From Bombyx mori (Eukaryota > Arthropoda > Insecta > Lepidoptera > Bombycidae): a stretch of 64,000 bases of DNA. Each line of letters opens with the position of its first letter. Positions within the stretch are counted from its first letter, which is position 1. The notes beneath the pieces are model-generated. The model saw nothing but the letters and a program-made list of their open reading frames with translations. It did not search any database and was not told the DNA's origin. Shown here piece after piece: positions 19,024-29,755 of the stretch. The DNA is taken from contig NC_085116.1 in NCBI RefSeq assembly GCF_030269925.1, positions 17,608,001 through 17,672,000 of the forward strand, given 5' to 3'. Both the position numbers and the translations under genes were made by a program.

Positions 19024-20634
19024 ATGGACGCTGTATTCGCGGAATTCCTCCGACTTCGCCACCCACAGCTCGCCTCGGAGTTTTTGGCCTTCAAGGCCAA
19101 TCACACTGCGAGCCCTCTCGAGGACTCCGTCGCGCTCGCTGCTCCTGCGTCGCCTGTACCTGCGTGCAGAGCTTCTGCATTGAGCACCGCAGCCTCTGTC
19201 GTGCCTGCCGCTCCCGTGTCGCCTATACTGGCGAGAAAAGCTGCTGCGTCGTCCGCCGTGACCATCGTTTCAGCTGAGCGATCATCCGCGGCCTCCGTCG
19301 CGCCCTCTAAAACACCTACACTTGCTCGTAGGTCGCCTGCACCCGCCTCCTCGTGCTCCGACTCTGACTCGGACATGGAGGTCGACCTCGCCCCCGCCTC
19401 ATCGACGGATGGATTCACCCTGGTACAGAAGGGTAAGAAGCGTGCCGCGGAGTCTCGAGCTCCCGCGGCCGCTAAAATTAGCAAAGCCGTGAACGCGTCG
19501 CGCCCCCGCCCTCAGACTCCCGTTGCGCCCCCAGCCCGTGCCACTCCGTCGCCTCGTCCGGTGGCACAAAATAAAACCCAGACCCCTCCCCCGGTTATCC
19601 TTCAGGAGAAGGCAGCTTGGGATCGAGTTTGCCTGGCCCTTAAGGCCAAAAATATAAATTTCACGAATGCCCGTAACCTCGCGAACGGCATTCAAATTAA
19701 GGTTCAAACACCCGACGACCATAGGGCCCTCTCTTCTTACCTCCGTAAGGAGCGTATAAGTTTCCATACGTATACGCTCCAGGAGGAGCGCGAACTCCGC
19801 GTTGTAATACGCGGAATCCCTAAAGAGTTAGATGTAGAGCTCGTAAAAGCCGACCTGTTAGAACAAGGCCTACCAGTGAATTCTGTGCACCGTATGCACA
19901 CCGGTCGCGGTAGGGAGCCATATAATATGGTTCTAGTCGCTCTCCAGCCTACCCCCGAGGGTAAGAAAATCTTTAACACACAGACCGTCTGTAGGCTCTC
20001 TGGTATCGCTGTCGAAGCCCCCCATAAAAAAGGCACTCCTAGCCAGTGCCATAACTGTCAATTGTACGGGCACTCTTCCCGTAACTGTCACGCGCGCCCC
20101 CGATGTGTTAAGTGTTTGGGCGATCACGCCACGGCCCTCTGCGCTCGCGACCAAAAAACCGCGACGGAACCGCCTAGCTGCGTCCTGTGTCGAACACAGG
20201 GTCACCCCGCGAATTACCGTGGTTGCCCCCGAGCCCCTAAAATAAATCGCCGCGTCGCCCGCCAAAACCGCCTCCGAGCTTCCGGCCCAGACATCAAAGC
20301 CTCGGCACCCTCTGCGTCGCAGGCTAAGCCAGCGTTCGTTCCGGCGGCGGTGCCCAGTGTCTCGGCCTGAGCAAAACCGCTGCCGTACACGAACACGGCT
20401 ACAACTCCCTCCTCCGCGACTCGTCCCTCTCCCGCGACTTGCCCTCCGACCGCGTCCGACAATCTCGCTTTAGCGATCGACTTCTTTCAGTCGATCAACT
20501 TTGAGCGCGTTAACGCTTTGGGCGACGCCATTCGCGCTGCCTCCACTGCACAACACTTTATCGCCGTTGTGCAGGAATACGCCGACGTATACGCGTCATT
20601 AAATACGTACGTCCTCCCCTCACTCCGCCGGTAA
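19024..20634 (+). pseudogene. Jockey-type ORF1: gag-like protein with one in-frame stop
   Basis: It starts MDAVFAEFLRLRHP. The N-terminal third is Ala/Ser/Pro-rich with an acidic SDSDSDMEVDL patch. An RRM-like stretch (RVVIRGIPKELDVELVKADL) lies around 19795-19860. Zinc knuckles follow: CHNCQLYGHSSRNC, CVKCLGDHATALC, and a CVLC..H motif (20045-20220). The frame meets TGA at 20368-20370 but continues coherently for another 88 codons to TAA at 20632-20634, four bases before ORF2. The C-terminal part is plausibly helical (FERVNALGDAIRAAS). TGA in a GCCTGAGC context fits CpG decay of a CGA codon. The product would be an RNA-binding chaperone. Confidence 0.8.
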
Positions 20635-20637
20635 TCA

Positions 20638-23520
20638 ATGGCGTATATAAGTAGAATAAAGCCCCTATCCGTAACGATAGGATTTTTTAACGCTTACGGT
20701 CTCGCAAATCAACGTGATCAGGTTTCTGACTTTTTGCGTGACCACCAAATTGATATCTTTTTAGTGCAGGAGACCCTACTTAAGCCCGCGCGCCGTGACC
20801 CTAAAATCGCGAACTATAACATGGTCAGGAACGACAGGCTCTCTGCCCGTGGTGGTGGTACCGTCATTTACTATAGAAGAGCCCTGCATTGCGTCCCGCT
20901 CGATCCTCCCGCGCTCGCTAATATCGAAGCATCAGTGTGCCGAATCTCACTGACGGGACACGCGCCGATCGTTATCGCGTCCGTTTATCTTCCACCGGAT
21001 AAGATCGTTCTAAGCAGTGATATCGAGGCGCTGCTCGGTATGGGGAGCTCTGTCATTCTGGCGGGCGACCTAAATTGTAAACACATCAGGTGGAACTCAC
21101 ACACCACAACCCCGAATGGCAGGCGGCTTGACGCGTTAGTCGATGATCTCGCCTTCGATATCGTCGCTCCGCTAACCCCGACTCACTACCCGCTAAATAT
21201 CGCGCATCGCCCGGATATACTCGACATAGCGTTATTAAAAAACGTAACTCTGCGCTTACACTCGATCGAAGTAGTTTCAGAGTTAGATTCAGACCACCGT
21301 CCCGTCGTTATGAAGCTCGGTCGCGCTCCCGATTCCGTTCCCGTCACGAGGACTGTGGTGGATTGGCACACGCTGGGCATCAGCCTGGCTGAATCTGATC
21401 CACCATCGCTTCCGTTTAGTCCGGACTCTATCCCGTCTCCTCAGGATACCGCTGAAGCCATAGACATCGTAACGTCACACATCACCTCGACATTAGATAG
21501 GTCATCGAAACAAGTTGTAGCGGAGGACTTCCTTCACCGCTTCAAATTGCCCGACGATATTAGGGAACTCCTTAGAGCTAAGAACGCCTCGATCCGTGCG
21601 TACGATAGGTATCCTACCGCGGAAAATCGTATTCGAATGCGTGCCCTACAACGCGACGTAAAGTCTCGCATCACCGAAGTCCGAGATGCCAGATGGTCTG
21701 ATTTCTTAGAAGGACTCGCGCCCTCTCAAAGGTCTTACTACCGCTTAGCTCGTACTCTCAAATCGGATACGGTAGTAACTATGCCCCCCCTCGTAGGCCC
21801 CTCAGGCCGACTCGCGGCGTTCGATGATGACGAAAAAGCAGAGCTGCTGGCCGATACATTGCAAACCCAGTGCACGCCCAGCACTCAATCCGTGGACCCT
21901 GTTCATGTAGAATTAGTAGACAGTGAGGTAGAACGCAGAGCCTCCTTGCCACCCTCTGATGCGTTACCACCCGTCACCCCGATGGAAGTTAAAGACTTGA
22001 TCAAAGACCTACGTCCTCGCAAGGCTCCCGGTTCCGACGGTATATCCAACCGCGTTATTAAACTTCTACCCGTCCAACTCATCGTGATGTTGGCATCTAT
22101 TTTCAATGCCGCTATGGCGAACTGTATCTTTCCCGCGGTGTGGAAAGAAGCGGACGTTATCGGCATACATAAACCCGGTAAACCAAAAAATCATCCGACG
22201 AGCTACCGCCCGATTAGCCTCCTCATGTCTCTAGGCAAACTGTATGAGCGTCTGCTCTACAAACGCCTCAGAGACTTCGTCTCATCCAAGGGCATTCTTA
22301 TCGATGAACAATTCGGATTCCGTACAAATCACTCATGCGTTCAACAGGTGCACCGGCTCACGGAGCACATTCTTGTGGGGCTTAATCGACCAAAACCGTT
22401 ATACACGGGAGCTCTCTTCTTCGACGTCGCAAAAGCGTTCGACAAAGTCTGGCACAATGGTTTGATTTTCAAACTATTCAACATGGGCGTGCCGGATAGT
22501 CTCGTGCTCATCATACGGGACTTCTTGTCGAACCGCTCTTTTCGATATCGAGTCGAGGGAACCCGCTCCTCCCCACGACCTCTCACAGCTGGAGTCCCGC
22601 AAGGCTCTGTCCTCTCACCCCTCCTATTTAGCTTATTCGTCAACGATATTCCCCGGTCGCCGCCGACCCATTTAGCTTTATTCGCCGACGACACGACTGT
22701 TTACTATTCTAGTAGAAATAAGTCCCTAATCGCGAAGAAGCTTCAGAGCGCAGCCCTAGCCCTAGGACAGTGGTTCCGAAAATGGCGCATAGACATCAAC
22801 CCAGCGAAAAGTACTGCGGTGCTATTTCAGAGGTGAAGCTCCACACGGATTTCCTCCCGGATTAGGAGGAGGAATCTCACACCCCCGATTACTCTCTTTA
22901 GACAACCCATACCCTGGGCCAGGAAGGTCAAGTACCTGGGCGTTACCCTGGATGCATCGATGACATTCCGCCCGCATATAAAATCAGTCCGTGACCGTGC
23001 CGCGTTTATTCTCGGTAGACTCTACCCCATGATCTGTAAGCGGAGTAAAATGTCCCTTCGGAACAAGGTGACACTTTACAAAACTTGCATAAGGCCCGTC
23101 ATGACTTACGCGAGTGTGGTGTTCGCTCACGCGGCCCGCACACACATAGACACCCTCCAATCCCTACAATCCCGCTTTTGCAGGTTAGCTGTCGGGGCTC
23201 CGTGGTTCGTGAGGAACGTTGACCTACACGACGACCTGGGCCTCGAATCAATTCGGAAATACATGAAGTCAGCGTCGGAACGATACTTCGATAAGGCTAT
23301 GCGTCATGATAATCGCCTTATCGTTGCCGCCGCTGACTACTCCCCGAATCCTGATCATGCAGGAGCCAGTCACCGTCGACGCCCTAGACACGTCCTTACG
23401 GATCCATCAGATCCAATAACCTTTGCATTAGATGCCTTCAGCTCTAATACTAGGGGCAGGCTTAGGGACCCCGGTAACCGTACTCGTCGAACTCGACAAA
23501 GAGGTCGACGTGCAACCTAA
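20638..23520 (+). pseudogene. Jockey-type ORF2: endonuclease/RT with one in-frame stop
   Basis: It starts MAYISRIKPL just after the ORF1 stop. EN motifs: FFNAYGLANQ, LVQETLL, ILAGDLNCKHIRWNS, DSDHRPVV. RT motifs: RPISLLMSLGKLYERLL, EQFGFRTNHS, FFDVAKAFDKVWH, GVPQGSVLSP, FADDTTVYY. A single TGA at 22834-22836 interrupts the frame just after the RT palm; the same frame then runs to TAA at 23518-23520, giving about 960 codons. There are no other frameshifts, so the copy died recently or is almost functional. It lies entirely inside another element's endonuclease gene. Confidence 0.88.
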
Positions 23521-23745
23521 CCCATGCATCAGCCCGCTGAGTTTCTCGCCGGATCTTCTCAGCGGGTCGCGATTCCGATCCGGTAGTAGATTCATTCGCG
23601 AAACAATTGCTCTTGAGTTGTTAGGTCTCCTTCGGAGGCGCTCGGGCAGTTGTTAGCAAATCCCACCCCTCTTGGCTGAGCCTTTGCTCGCCCACCTGTC
23701 CTGGTGAAACTGGAAAGGCCTTCGGGCCACCAGTAAACTTTCAAT

Positions 23746-23776
<31 letters not shown>
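23521..23776 (+). other. Jockey-type element 3'UTR with conserved hairpin and poly(A)
   Basis: CCCGCTGAG (23532-23540) pairs with CTCAGCGGG around CCGGATCTT-containing loop sequence, followed by a GATCCGG box. Diverged copies at 34450 and 48430 have the stem as CCCACTGAG/CTCAGTGGG, a paired change. The tract ends AATCATA then poly(A). Confidence 0.7.
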
Positions 23777-23779
<3 letters not shown>

Positions 23780-26700
23780 ATGGCGGAGTGGTCAATCGAC
23801 GTCGCTGTCGCCGCGGAGCCGTACTTCGTCCCCACCGACCAGGACTGCTGGATGGGGGACGTCGACGGCTCCGTGGCCATTGTGTTGAGACAGTCCGCGG
23901 CGTTACCCCCCTTGGAAATGGTGGCCAGGGGACCCGGGTACGTCGCGGCTAGGATCGACGGGACCGTCGTGATCGGGGCGTACTTTTCTCCGAACAGGAG
24001 CCTCGCCGAATTCGAGCGGTTTCTGGGCGGGCTCGAGGCGCTTTTACACCGCCTCGGGTCCCACCCTGTCATCGTCGCGGGGGACCTCAACGCCAAGTGT
24101 ACGGCTTGGGGTTCCCCCCGCACGGATTCGCGAGGCGGGGCCCTTTCGGAGTGGGCGATCGCGACCGGCCTCTGTCTCTTAAACAGAGGCACGGTCGCGA
24201 CTTGCGTGCGGTGGAACGGGGAATCTCACGTGGACGTGACGTTCGCGTCCCCGTCCGCCGTGCGCCGCACCCGCGGCTGGCGCGTACTCGAGGGGGCGGA
24301 GACGCTCTCGGACCACAGATACGTCCGATTCGAGCTCTCCGCCTCCTCCTTGTCGTCGTCGTCAGCCGTGGGCGCCCGCGGCGAGGAGGAGCTCCCGCAA
24401 GGTGCGCCCCGTTCGTTCCCCAGGTGGGCCTTGAAACGGATGAACAAGGAGTTGCTGATGGAGGCGGCCGCTGTTGCTGCGTGGGCGCCAAAACCCGCGC
24501 GGCTCGCGGACGTGGATGCGGAGGTCGACTGGTTCCGGGGCACCATGGCAAACATTTGTGATGCCGCCATGCCCCGGGTCGGCCCCCGAGCACCACGTGG
24601 GGGTGCGTTCTGGTGGTCGCCCGAGATCGCAAGACTCCGCGAGGAGTCCGTGAGGGCGCGCCGCCGGAGCGCACGCCACCGCCACCGCCGTCGTCGCGAC
24701 GCTGCATTCGCGGAGACGGCGGCCCAGCTGCACGCTGACTGTCGTCAAAAGCAGACGGCGCTGCAGCTGGCCATCGGCGAGGCCAAGAAGCAGAGCATGA
24801 AGACTCTCCTGGAGTCGCTCGACGAAGATCCCTGGGGGCGCCCATACAAGATGGTTCGCAGGAAACTGCAGCCGTGGGCGCTCCCGGTGACCGAGCGGCT
24901 CCAGCCTCGGCAGCTGCGGGAGATAGTTTCCGCGCTTTTCCCGCCGGCAGCGGGGGGGGACTTTGAGCCCCCCCAGATGGACGCCACGTGGGGCACACCT
25001 CCACGTCGCCCCAGCGTTCCCGCTGCCGAGGAGCCCCCTCTCCCTATCACGGGGGCGGAGATCCATGCGGCCGTGTCCAAAATGAGAGCGAAGGACACGG
25101 CCCCCGGCCCTGACGACGTTCACGGCCGGGTCTGGAGCTTGGCCTTCGAGGCCCTAGGGGACCGGCTCGGGGGGCTTTTCGAAGCGTGCCTCGAGTCGGG
25201 ACGGTTCCCGTCGAAATGGAAGACGGGCAGACTGGTCCTTCTGCGGAAGGACGGGCGCCCCGCGGACTCACCCGCGGGCTATCGCCCCATCGTGTTGCTG
25301 GACGAAGCGGGCAAGATGCTCGAGAGAATCGTCGCGGCCCGCATCGTCCGGCACCTGACCGAGACGGGTCCCGATCTTTCGGCGGAGCAATACGGCTTCA
25401 GAGAGGGCCGCTCGACTATCGACGCAATTCTGCGCGTGCGGGCCCTCTCCGACGAAGCCGTATCCCGGGGCGGGGTGGCGATGGCGTTATCTTTAGATGT
25501 AAGGAACGCCTTCAACACCCTGCCCTGGTCGGTGATCGCGGGGGCGCTGGAGTATCACGGCGTCCCCGCATACCTCCGCCGACTGATCGGCTCCTACCTC
25601 GAGGGCAGGTCGATCCAGTGCATCGGACACGGTGGGGCGATGTACCGCTTTCCGGTCGAGCGCGGTGTTCCGCAGGGGTCTGTCCTGGGCCCCCTGCTGT
25701 GGAACATCGGCTACGACTGGGTCCTGCGGGGCGTCGTACGGGGTCCCCTCCCCGGGCTGAGCATAATATGTTACGCCGACGACACGTTGGTCGTGGCTCC
25801 GGGGAGGGACTACCGGGAGTCTGCCCGTCTGGCGTGCGCAGGCGTGGCACACGTCGTCACAAGGATCCGACGGCTGGGACTCGAGGTGGCGCTCGACAAA
25901 ACCCAGGCCCTGTTGTTTCACGGGCCGGGACGAGCGCCGCCTCTGGGTGCCCACCTCGTGATCGGAGGCGTCCGCGTCGGGGTCGGGGTGACCGGTCTTC
26001 GGTACCTCGGCCTCGAACTGGATGGTCGGTGGAACTTCCGCGCTCACTTTGCGAAGTTGGGCCCTCGACTGATGGCGACGGCCGGCTCTTCGAGCCGGCT
26101 GCTTCCAAACGTCGGGGGTCCCGATCAGGTGGCGCGCCGCCTCTACATGGGGGTGGTGCGGTCGATGGCACTATACGGGGCTCCCGTATGGTGCCACGCC
26201 CTGACCCGCAAGAACGTCGCGGCGCTGCGACGTCCGCAGCGCGCGATCGCGGTCAGGGCGATCCGAGGATACCGCACCGTCTCCTTCGAGGCGGCGTGCT
26301 TGCTCGCCGGGGCGCCACCCTGGGACCTGGAGGCGGAGGCGCTCGCTGCCGATTACCGGTGGCGTAGCGACCTTCGTTCTAGGGGGGAAGGGCGCCCCGG
26401 CGAAGGAGTAGTTCGAGCGCGGAGGCTCCAATCTCGGCGGTCCGTGCTGGAGGCGTGGTCTCGCCGCTTGGCGGACCCGTCGGCCGGCCTCCGTACTGTC
26501 GAGGCGGTCCGCCCGGTTCTCGCGGACTGGGTGGGCCGCGACCGCGGATGCCTCACCTTCCGGCTGACGCAAATGTTGACCGGCCATGGTTGTTTTGGCC
26601 GGTACCTTTTCAAAATAGCCGGAAGGGAACCGACGGCGCAGTGCCACCACTGCGCTGACCGCGACGAGGAAGACACAGCGGAACACACATTGGCGCGTTG

Positions 26701-27177
26701 CTCTGGATTTGACGAGCAACGCGCCGCCCTCGTCGCGGTCATTGGAGAGGACCTCTCGCTGCCGCGCGTCGTGACTACGATGCTCGGCAGCGAGGCGTCC
26801 TGGAAGGCGATGCTCGACTTCTGCGAGTCCACCATATCGCAGAAGGAGGCGGCGGAGCGAGAGAGGGAGAGCTCTTCCCTTTCCGCACCGATCCGTCGCC
26901 GTCGAGCCGGGGGCCGGAGGCGGGAATACGCCCGTACGTCCCGGCCCCTGTAGGTGGCGGCCTCCCCCCGGTGAAGGTCAAGGGGCGACCTGAGGGGGTG
27001 AGGCCGCGCGGCGCGCTACCAGCACTCTAGCGCGCTGCCGTGGAGTGAATAGAGCGACCGGTCGACGGTGTATCGCGTCCCGACCCGGCAGGCTGGTTCT
27101 GGTCCAGCGGGGTATTCCGGGACACCAGCGGCACCGTCTGGGCGGCCCGACGGGCTGCCGTACCGAGACGGCCGACG

Positions 27178-28559
27178 CACACTGTATTATTATCGAGATC
27201 TAGCAGAACTTAATTCAATCTTGCGTGAATTTATCTTTTTTTAATTTTACGTGTCATAAAATGTTAATATTAGATGTTATTTCGTATTTCTAAATAAATA
27301 AATAACATTAATTATTAATAAAAATCATTTAATCTTTATTTTCTTTAAAAATATTATTTTTAATACTGCAACTTTGTTCTAAATACACAAGAAATATATT
27401 TTACACCCCTAAATATATTCAAAAGACTAAAAAAAATTCGCATATCCTTCTACCCATCTTCCTCCGTCGAGTAAGTTTCTTCTCCCATGTTCTATTTTGC
27501 ACTGTTGATTTGGAAGATAGAAGTGGATCTGAACCTATCAGAAATCGGTTAAGTACGTCTCGATTGGTGTTAATTCTGCTTGTTTTCCTGCTGAAATACT
27601 CGCGATTCCTCCTATATTCCTTATTGTTCGCTTCTTGAGCTTCTTCTGCTAATTGGTCCAAAGGTAAAACGCATGTTTCAATTACTTCTATTGAGTGTGA
27701 GAGAATTTTGTGTATACCTACTAGAAGGCATGTAGTACCAGGAACAATGTACTAAATAAAGTTTTCTTGTCTCTTCGGCATATGTCTTGTGCCTCTAAGA
27801 TAACAGAAATGTTTGACTAAATCCAGATTGATCCCTGTTATTTTCGCTTACATTTCTCCCATTTAGATTGTATTTTTGCTGTAAGACTACTTATTAACAT
27901 TTGAAGTGATCGTGGAGGGTTTCTACAGTCCTCTATGTCATAATATTGTAGTATTTTTTCAATTATAAGGTTATTTTGACCTTTTTTTTATTACTTGGAA
28001 ACCATATATTAAAAATATGTCGCCTTTTCATTGCGCTGAAAACAAAAAAAAATGTATGAGCGGGGCAAATAGGAGCAAGGGATTCCAACTAAATTTCAAA
28101 GAACATTAACCGTAGAATGCTATAACAGTGATTTCCCGGTGTATACACTTGCATACATTTTTAAAAGTCAACACTAATACAAAAAGAAATTTTTTTTCAA
28201 GGACTACAGCAAAAACGTTACTAATTAATAACATTTCAATATTATAAGGTTCAAACTTACCTTAACGTATCCTCGATGATATAACAAACGATAAAAATGA
28301 CCAATTATAGCACTTTAAACGACAAGAACAGACCTGTTCGCATTCTGCAATAAAGCAAAACTAAACAATACACTCGTGCTAGTACGCATAACCTATGTTT
28401 CGAGACTTCCCTTGTGTTGTATGGTGTTACACACTTATTTATTTTTTTCAATATCGGTTATTTAGTTATACACCTGTGTAATAAAGGGAGTTTTAAGAAT
28501 ATTTAGAGGAGTATTATTTTTAATTAAGTTCTGCTAGATCTCGATAATAATACAGTGTG
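27178..28559. mobile_element. Transib-type DNA transposon, internally deleted derivative
   Basis: 1382 bp, AT-rich inside GC-rich unit 3. Perfect 38-bp terminal inverted repeats (27178-27215 and 28522-28559) begin CACACTGTATTATT. Flanks are a 5-bp duplication CGACG (27173-27177 and 28560-28564). CAC..TG termini and 5-bp GC-rich CGNCG-type duplications are hallmarks of Transib, the superfamily from which RAG1 derives. A transposase C-terminal remnant lies on the minus strand. The size is too small for a complete Transib (usually about 3 kb), so it is non-autonomous. Confidence 0.82.
27419..27705 (-). pseudogene. Transib transposase C-terminal remnant
   Basis: The minus-strand frame from about 27705 to 27419 reads HSIEVIETCVLPLDQLAEEA, then QEANNKEYRRNREYFSRKTS, then a DPLLSS motif. 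This resembles the conserved C-terminal block I recall from Transib transposases (pattern LP..QL.EEAQE.RNK..RR.R, then SDP..SS). Upstream the frame hits stops, and the catalytic DDE core is absent. Family assignment agrees with the termini and target duplication, but I could not search a database. Confidence 0.6.
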
Positions 28560-28854
28560 CGACGTTTCAGAGCCTTCGATTCGCCTCGAAGGCTCCGTCG
28601 GCTGGGCGTCCTTGGGGTGAGCCGCGCCGTCTGGTTGTAGTGTTGACCGCGGTAGCCCCCCTACCTCATCCGGGTTCTGACCTCGGAGGGGATCGGACGT
28701 CGGGTGTAAGAGTGCAGGGGAGTCGTTTAGTGGGTGGGTCCTAAAATCCTTGGGCCCGCGGTCTGCTCACAACACCATGCAGATCGTTGAGTCTCACATA
28801 CCCCGCGCGCCCCTTTTGCGCGGGGACCTCGTAGGAGGTTCGGCCCTCTACCCG

Positions 28855-28900
<46 letters not shown>

Positions 28901-28916
28901 AAAAAAAAAAAAAAAA

Positions 28917-29010
28917 GATTAGGATTAGTTTAGGTGTGACGGCGCGCTGCCGCCACTTAGATGTAAGTTAGATTAAGTTAGGTGTACTTTAGGCTAAGCT
29001 AGGATAAGAT
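28917..29010 (+). repeat. Degenerate TTAGG-like sequence after unit 3 poly(A)
   Basis: Just after the A-tract comes GATTAGGATTAGTTTAGGTG, then more TTAGAT, TTAGATT, TTAGGTG and TTTAGG units mixed with other bases. It is too irregular to be an active telomere array and could be old telomeric target DNA. Confidence 0.5.
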
Positions 29011-29200
29011 AAAATAGTAAAAAAAAAACTAAAAAAATTAAAAAAAAAAACAAAAAAAAAAAAATACTAAAAAAAAAAAAAAATTATGGAGGAGAGAGGC
29101 AGCCGCCCCAGAAGAAAGAAGAAGAAGACAGAAGAGAGAAGAGAGAAGAGAAAAGGGAAGAGAGAAGAGAAGAGAAGAAGGAAACGAAGAAAGAAGTCGC
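29011..29200 (+). repeat. A-rich and GAAGA purine-rich low-complexity DNA
   Basis: 29015-29084 is nearly all A with scattered T and C. 29096-29190 is purine-rich GAAGA/GAGAA sequence. Simple sequence rather than a gene. Confidence 0.7.
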
Positions 29201-29204
29201 TCCC

Positions 29205-29341
29205 ACCCATATCTTCAAGCCTGCCTATACTCCATCCAGCAGCGCATCACCCCTGCCTCATTAGGCAGGGAGCCACAAGTCCGGGCAGAGGGGTTTCCCC
29301 GAGGCCCGCTCCGCGCCCCCGCAAGGGGACGCGACGACCCC
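29205..29341 (+). repeat. GC-rich structured block, copy 1
   Basis: It is similar to the reverse complement of 58450-58560. It has the stem CCCTGCCT/AGGCAGGG (29251-29270) and a GCG..CGC stem capped by GCAA (29313-29332). The parent element is not recognised. Confidence 0.6.
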
Positions 29342-29755
29342 ACGACGTAGCCTAAAGGTTAAAACACATAGAGTACTCGTATCGAGTGACACGAAGGTGC
29401 CAGTCTTCGAATTCCGCAGGCGGGTAATAATTTTTTTAATGAACTATGTACCTGCTTAACAAATGTCATGAATGACTCTCACGGTGACGTCGATCGTAGA
29501 TTGCACGGTGAAGGAATAACATCGTGTAATAAAATCAAACCTGCAAACATTATCATTTCCGTAATGTCGTAGGCTGTCTTATGAGCTCACATGAGTGGCT
29601 GCCTATTTCTACTGTGAAGCAGTAATACACTGCGGTTTGAAAGGCCGTTGTAGTATAAAATGTCCTAAGATCGCGGTAGTTAACCTGGGAGTTGAGATAG
29701 GCTCTGGTAACCATTTAAGATCGGATCCATCTACCTAAGCAATAAAAAAGAAACT
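29342..29755 (+). mobile_element. Bm1-type SINE, diverged, sense
   Basis: tRNA-derived head GTAGCCTAAAGG (A-box-like) and TCTTCGAATTCCGCAGGCGG (B-box-like), a body with AATAACATCGTGTAATAAAA, and a tail CTAAGCAATAAAAAAG. Substantially diverged from the copy at 59868. Confidence 0.75.

Larger units (their letters stand above)
18618..23776 (+). mobile_element. Jockey-type non-LTR retrotransposon (apparently full length) inserted in unit 3 ORF2
   Basis: A 5.2-kb element flanked by the 10-bp duplication CCATGGCGGA (18608-18617 and 23778-23787). It has a 5'UTR with tandem repeats, ORF1 with zinc knuckles, ORF2 with EN and RT, a 3'UTR with a CCCGCTGAG/CTCAGCGGG hairpin, and a poly(A) (about 23750-23777). 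Jockey clade is inferred from the ORF1 CCHC pattern and the RT (GVPQGSVLSP, FADDTT). Each ORF carries a single in-frame TGA. Shorter relatives of its 3' end lie at 34340-34641, 48290-48620, 56923-57155 and 57846-57912. Confidence 0.88.
18535..26953 (+). pseudogene. Unit 3 ORF2: endonuclease/RT split by a 5.2-kb LINE
   Basis: Coding segments are 18535-18617 and 23788-26953. Their joint length is 3249 nt, the same as the intact ORF of unit 2, with phase preserved. Codons 1-27 lie left of the insertion; most of EN, all of RT (GVPQGS, YADDT) and the C-terminal finger lie right. The right piece has its own ATG (23780) because the duplicated target includes CCATGG, so a 1057-aa protein lacking the first EN strand is possible but unlikely to be active. 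No other lesion is seen. Confidence 0.9.
14585..28916 (+). mobile_element. SART-like element, unit 3 (full length, split by four insertions)
   Basis: The order is 5'UTR 14585-15425; ORF1 15426-15920, 16475-18535 (with 16825-16950 inserted in frame); ORF2 18535-18617 and 23788-26953; 3'UTR 26954-27177 and 28560-28854; poly(A) 28855-28916 with one G. The pieces join through target-site duplications of the inserted elements. Without the inserts the ORF2 length (3249 nt) equals unit 2 exactly. Degenerate TTAGG-like sequence follows the poly(A). Confidence 0.87.
26954..28916 (+). other. Unit 3 3'UTR (interrupted) and long poly(A)
   Basis: 3'UTR 26954-27177 and 28560-28854, interrupted inside the bulged hairpin by a DNA transposon. 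The terminal CCCCGCGC/GCGCGGGG hairpin is present. The poly(A) is about 62 nt with a single G at 28888, the longest in the array. Confidence 0.8.

Noticed and set aside
20638..23520. Selenocysteine-type TGA readthrough in the Jockey-type ORFs
   Set aside because: No SECIS-like element is evident, and CpG decay explains at least one TGA more simply.
28750..28971. Lysine-rich open frame across poly(A)
   Set aside because: It is the 3'UTR and poly(A) of unit 3 read as codons.
28917..29010. An active telomere repeat array
   Set aside because: TTAGG units are irregular and few; no perfect tandem run exists anywhere in the window.
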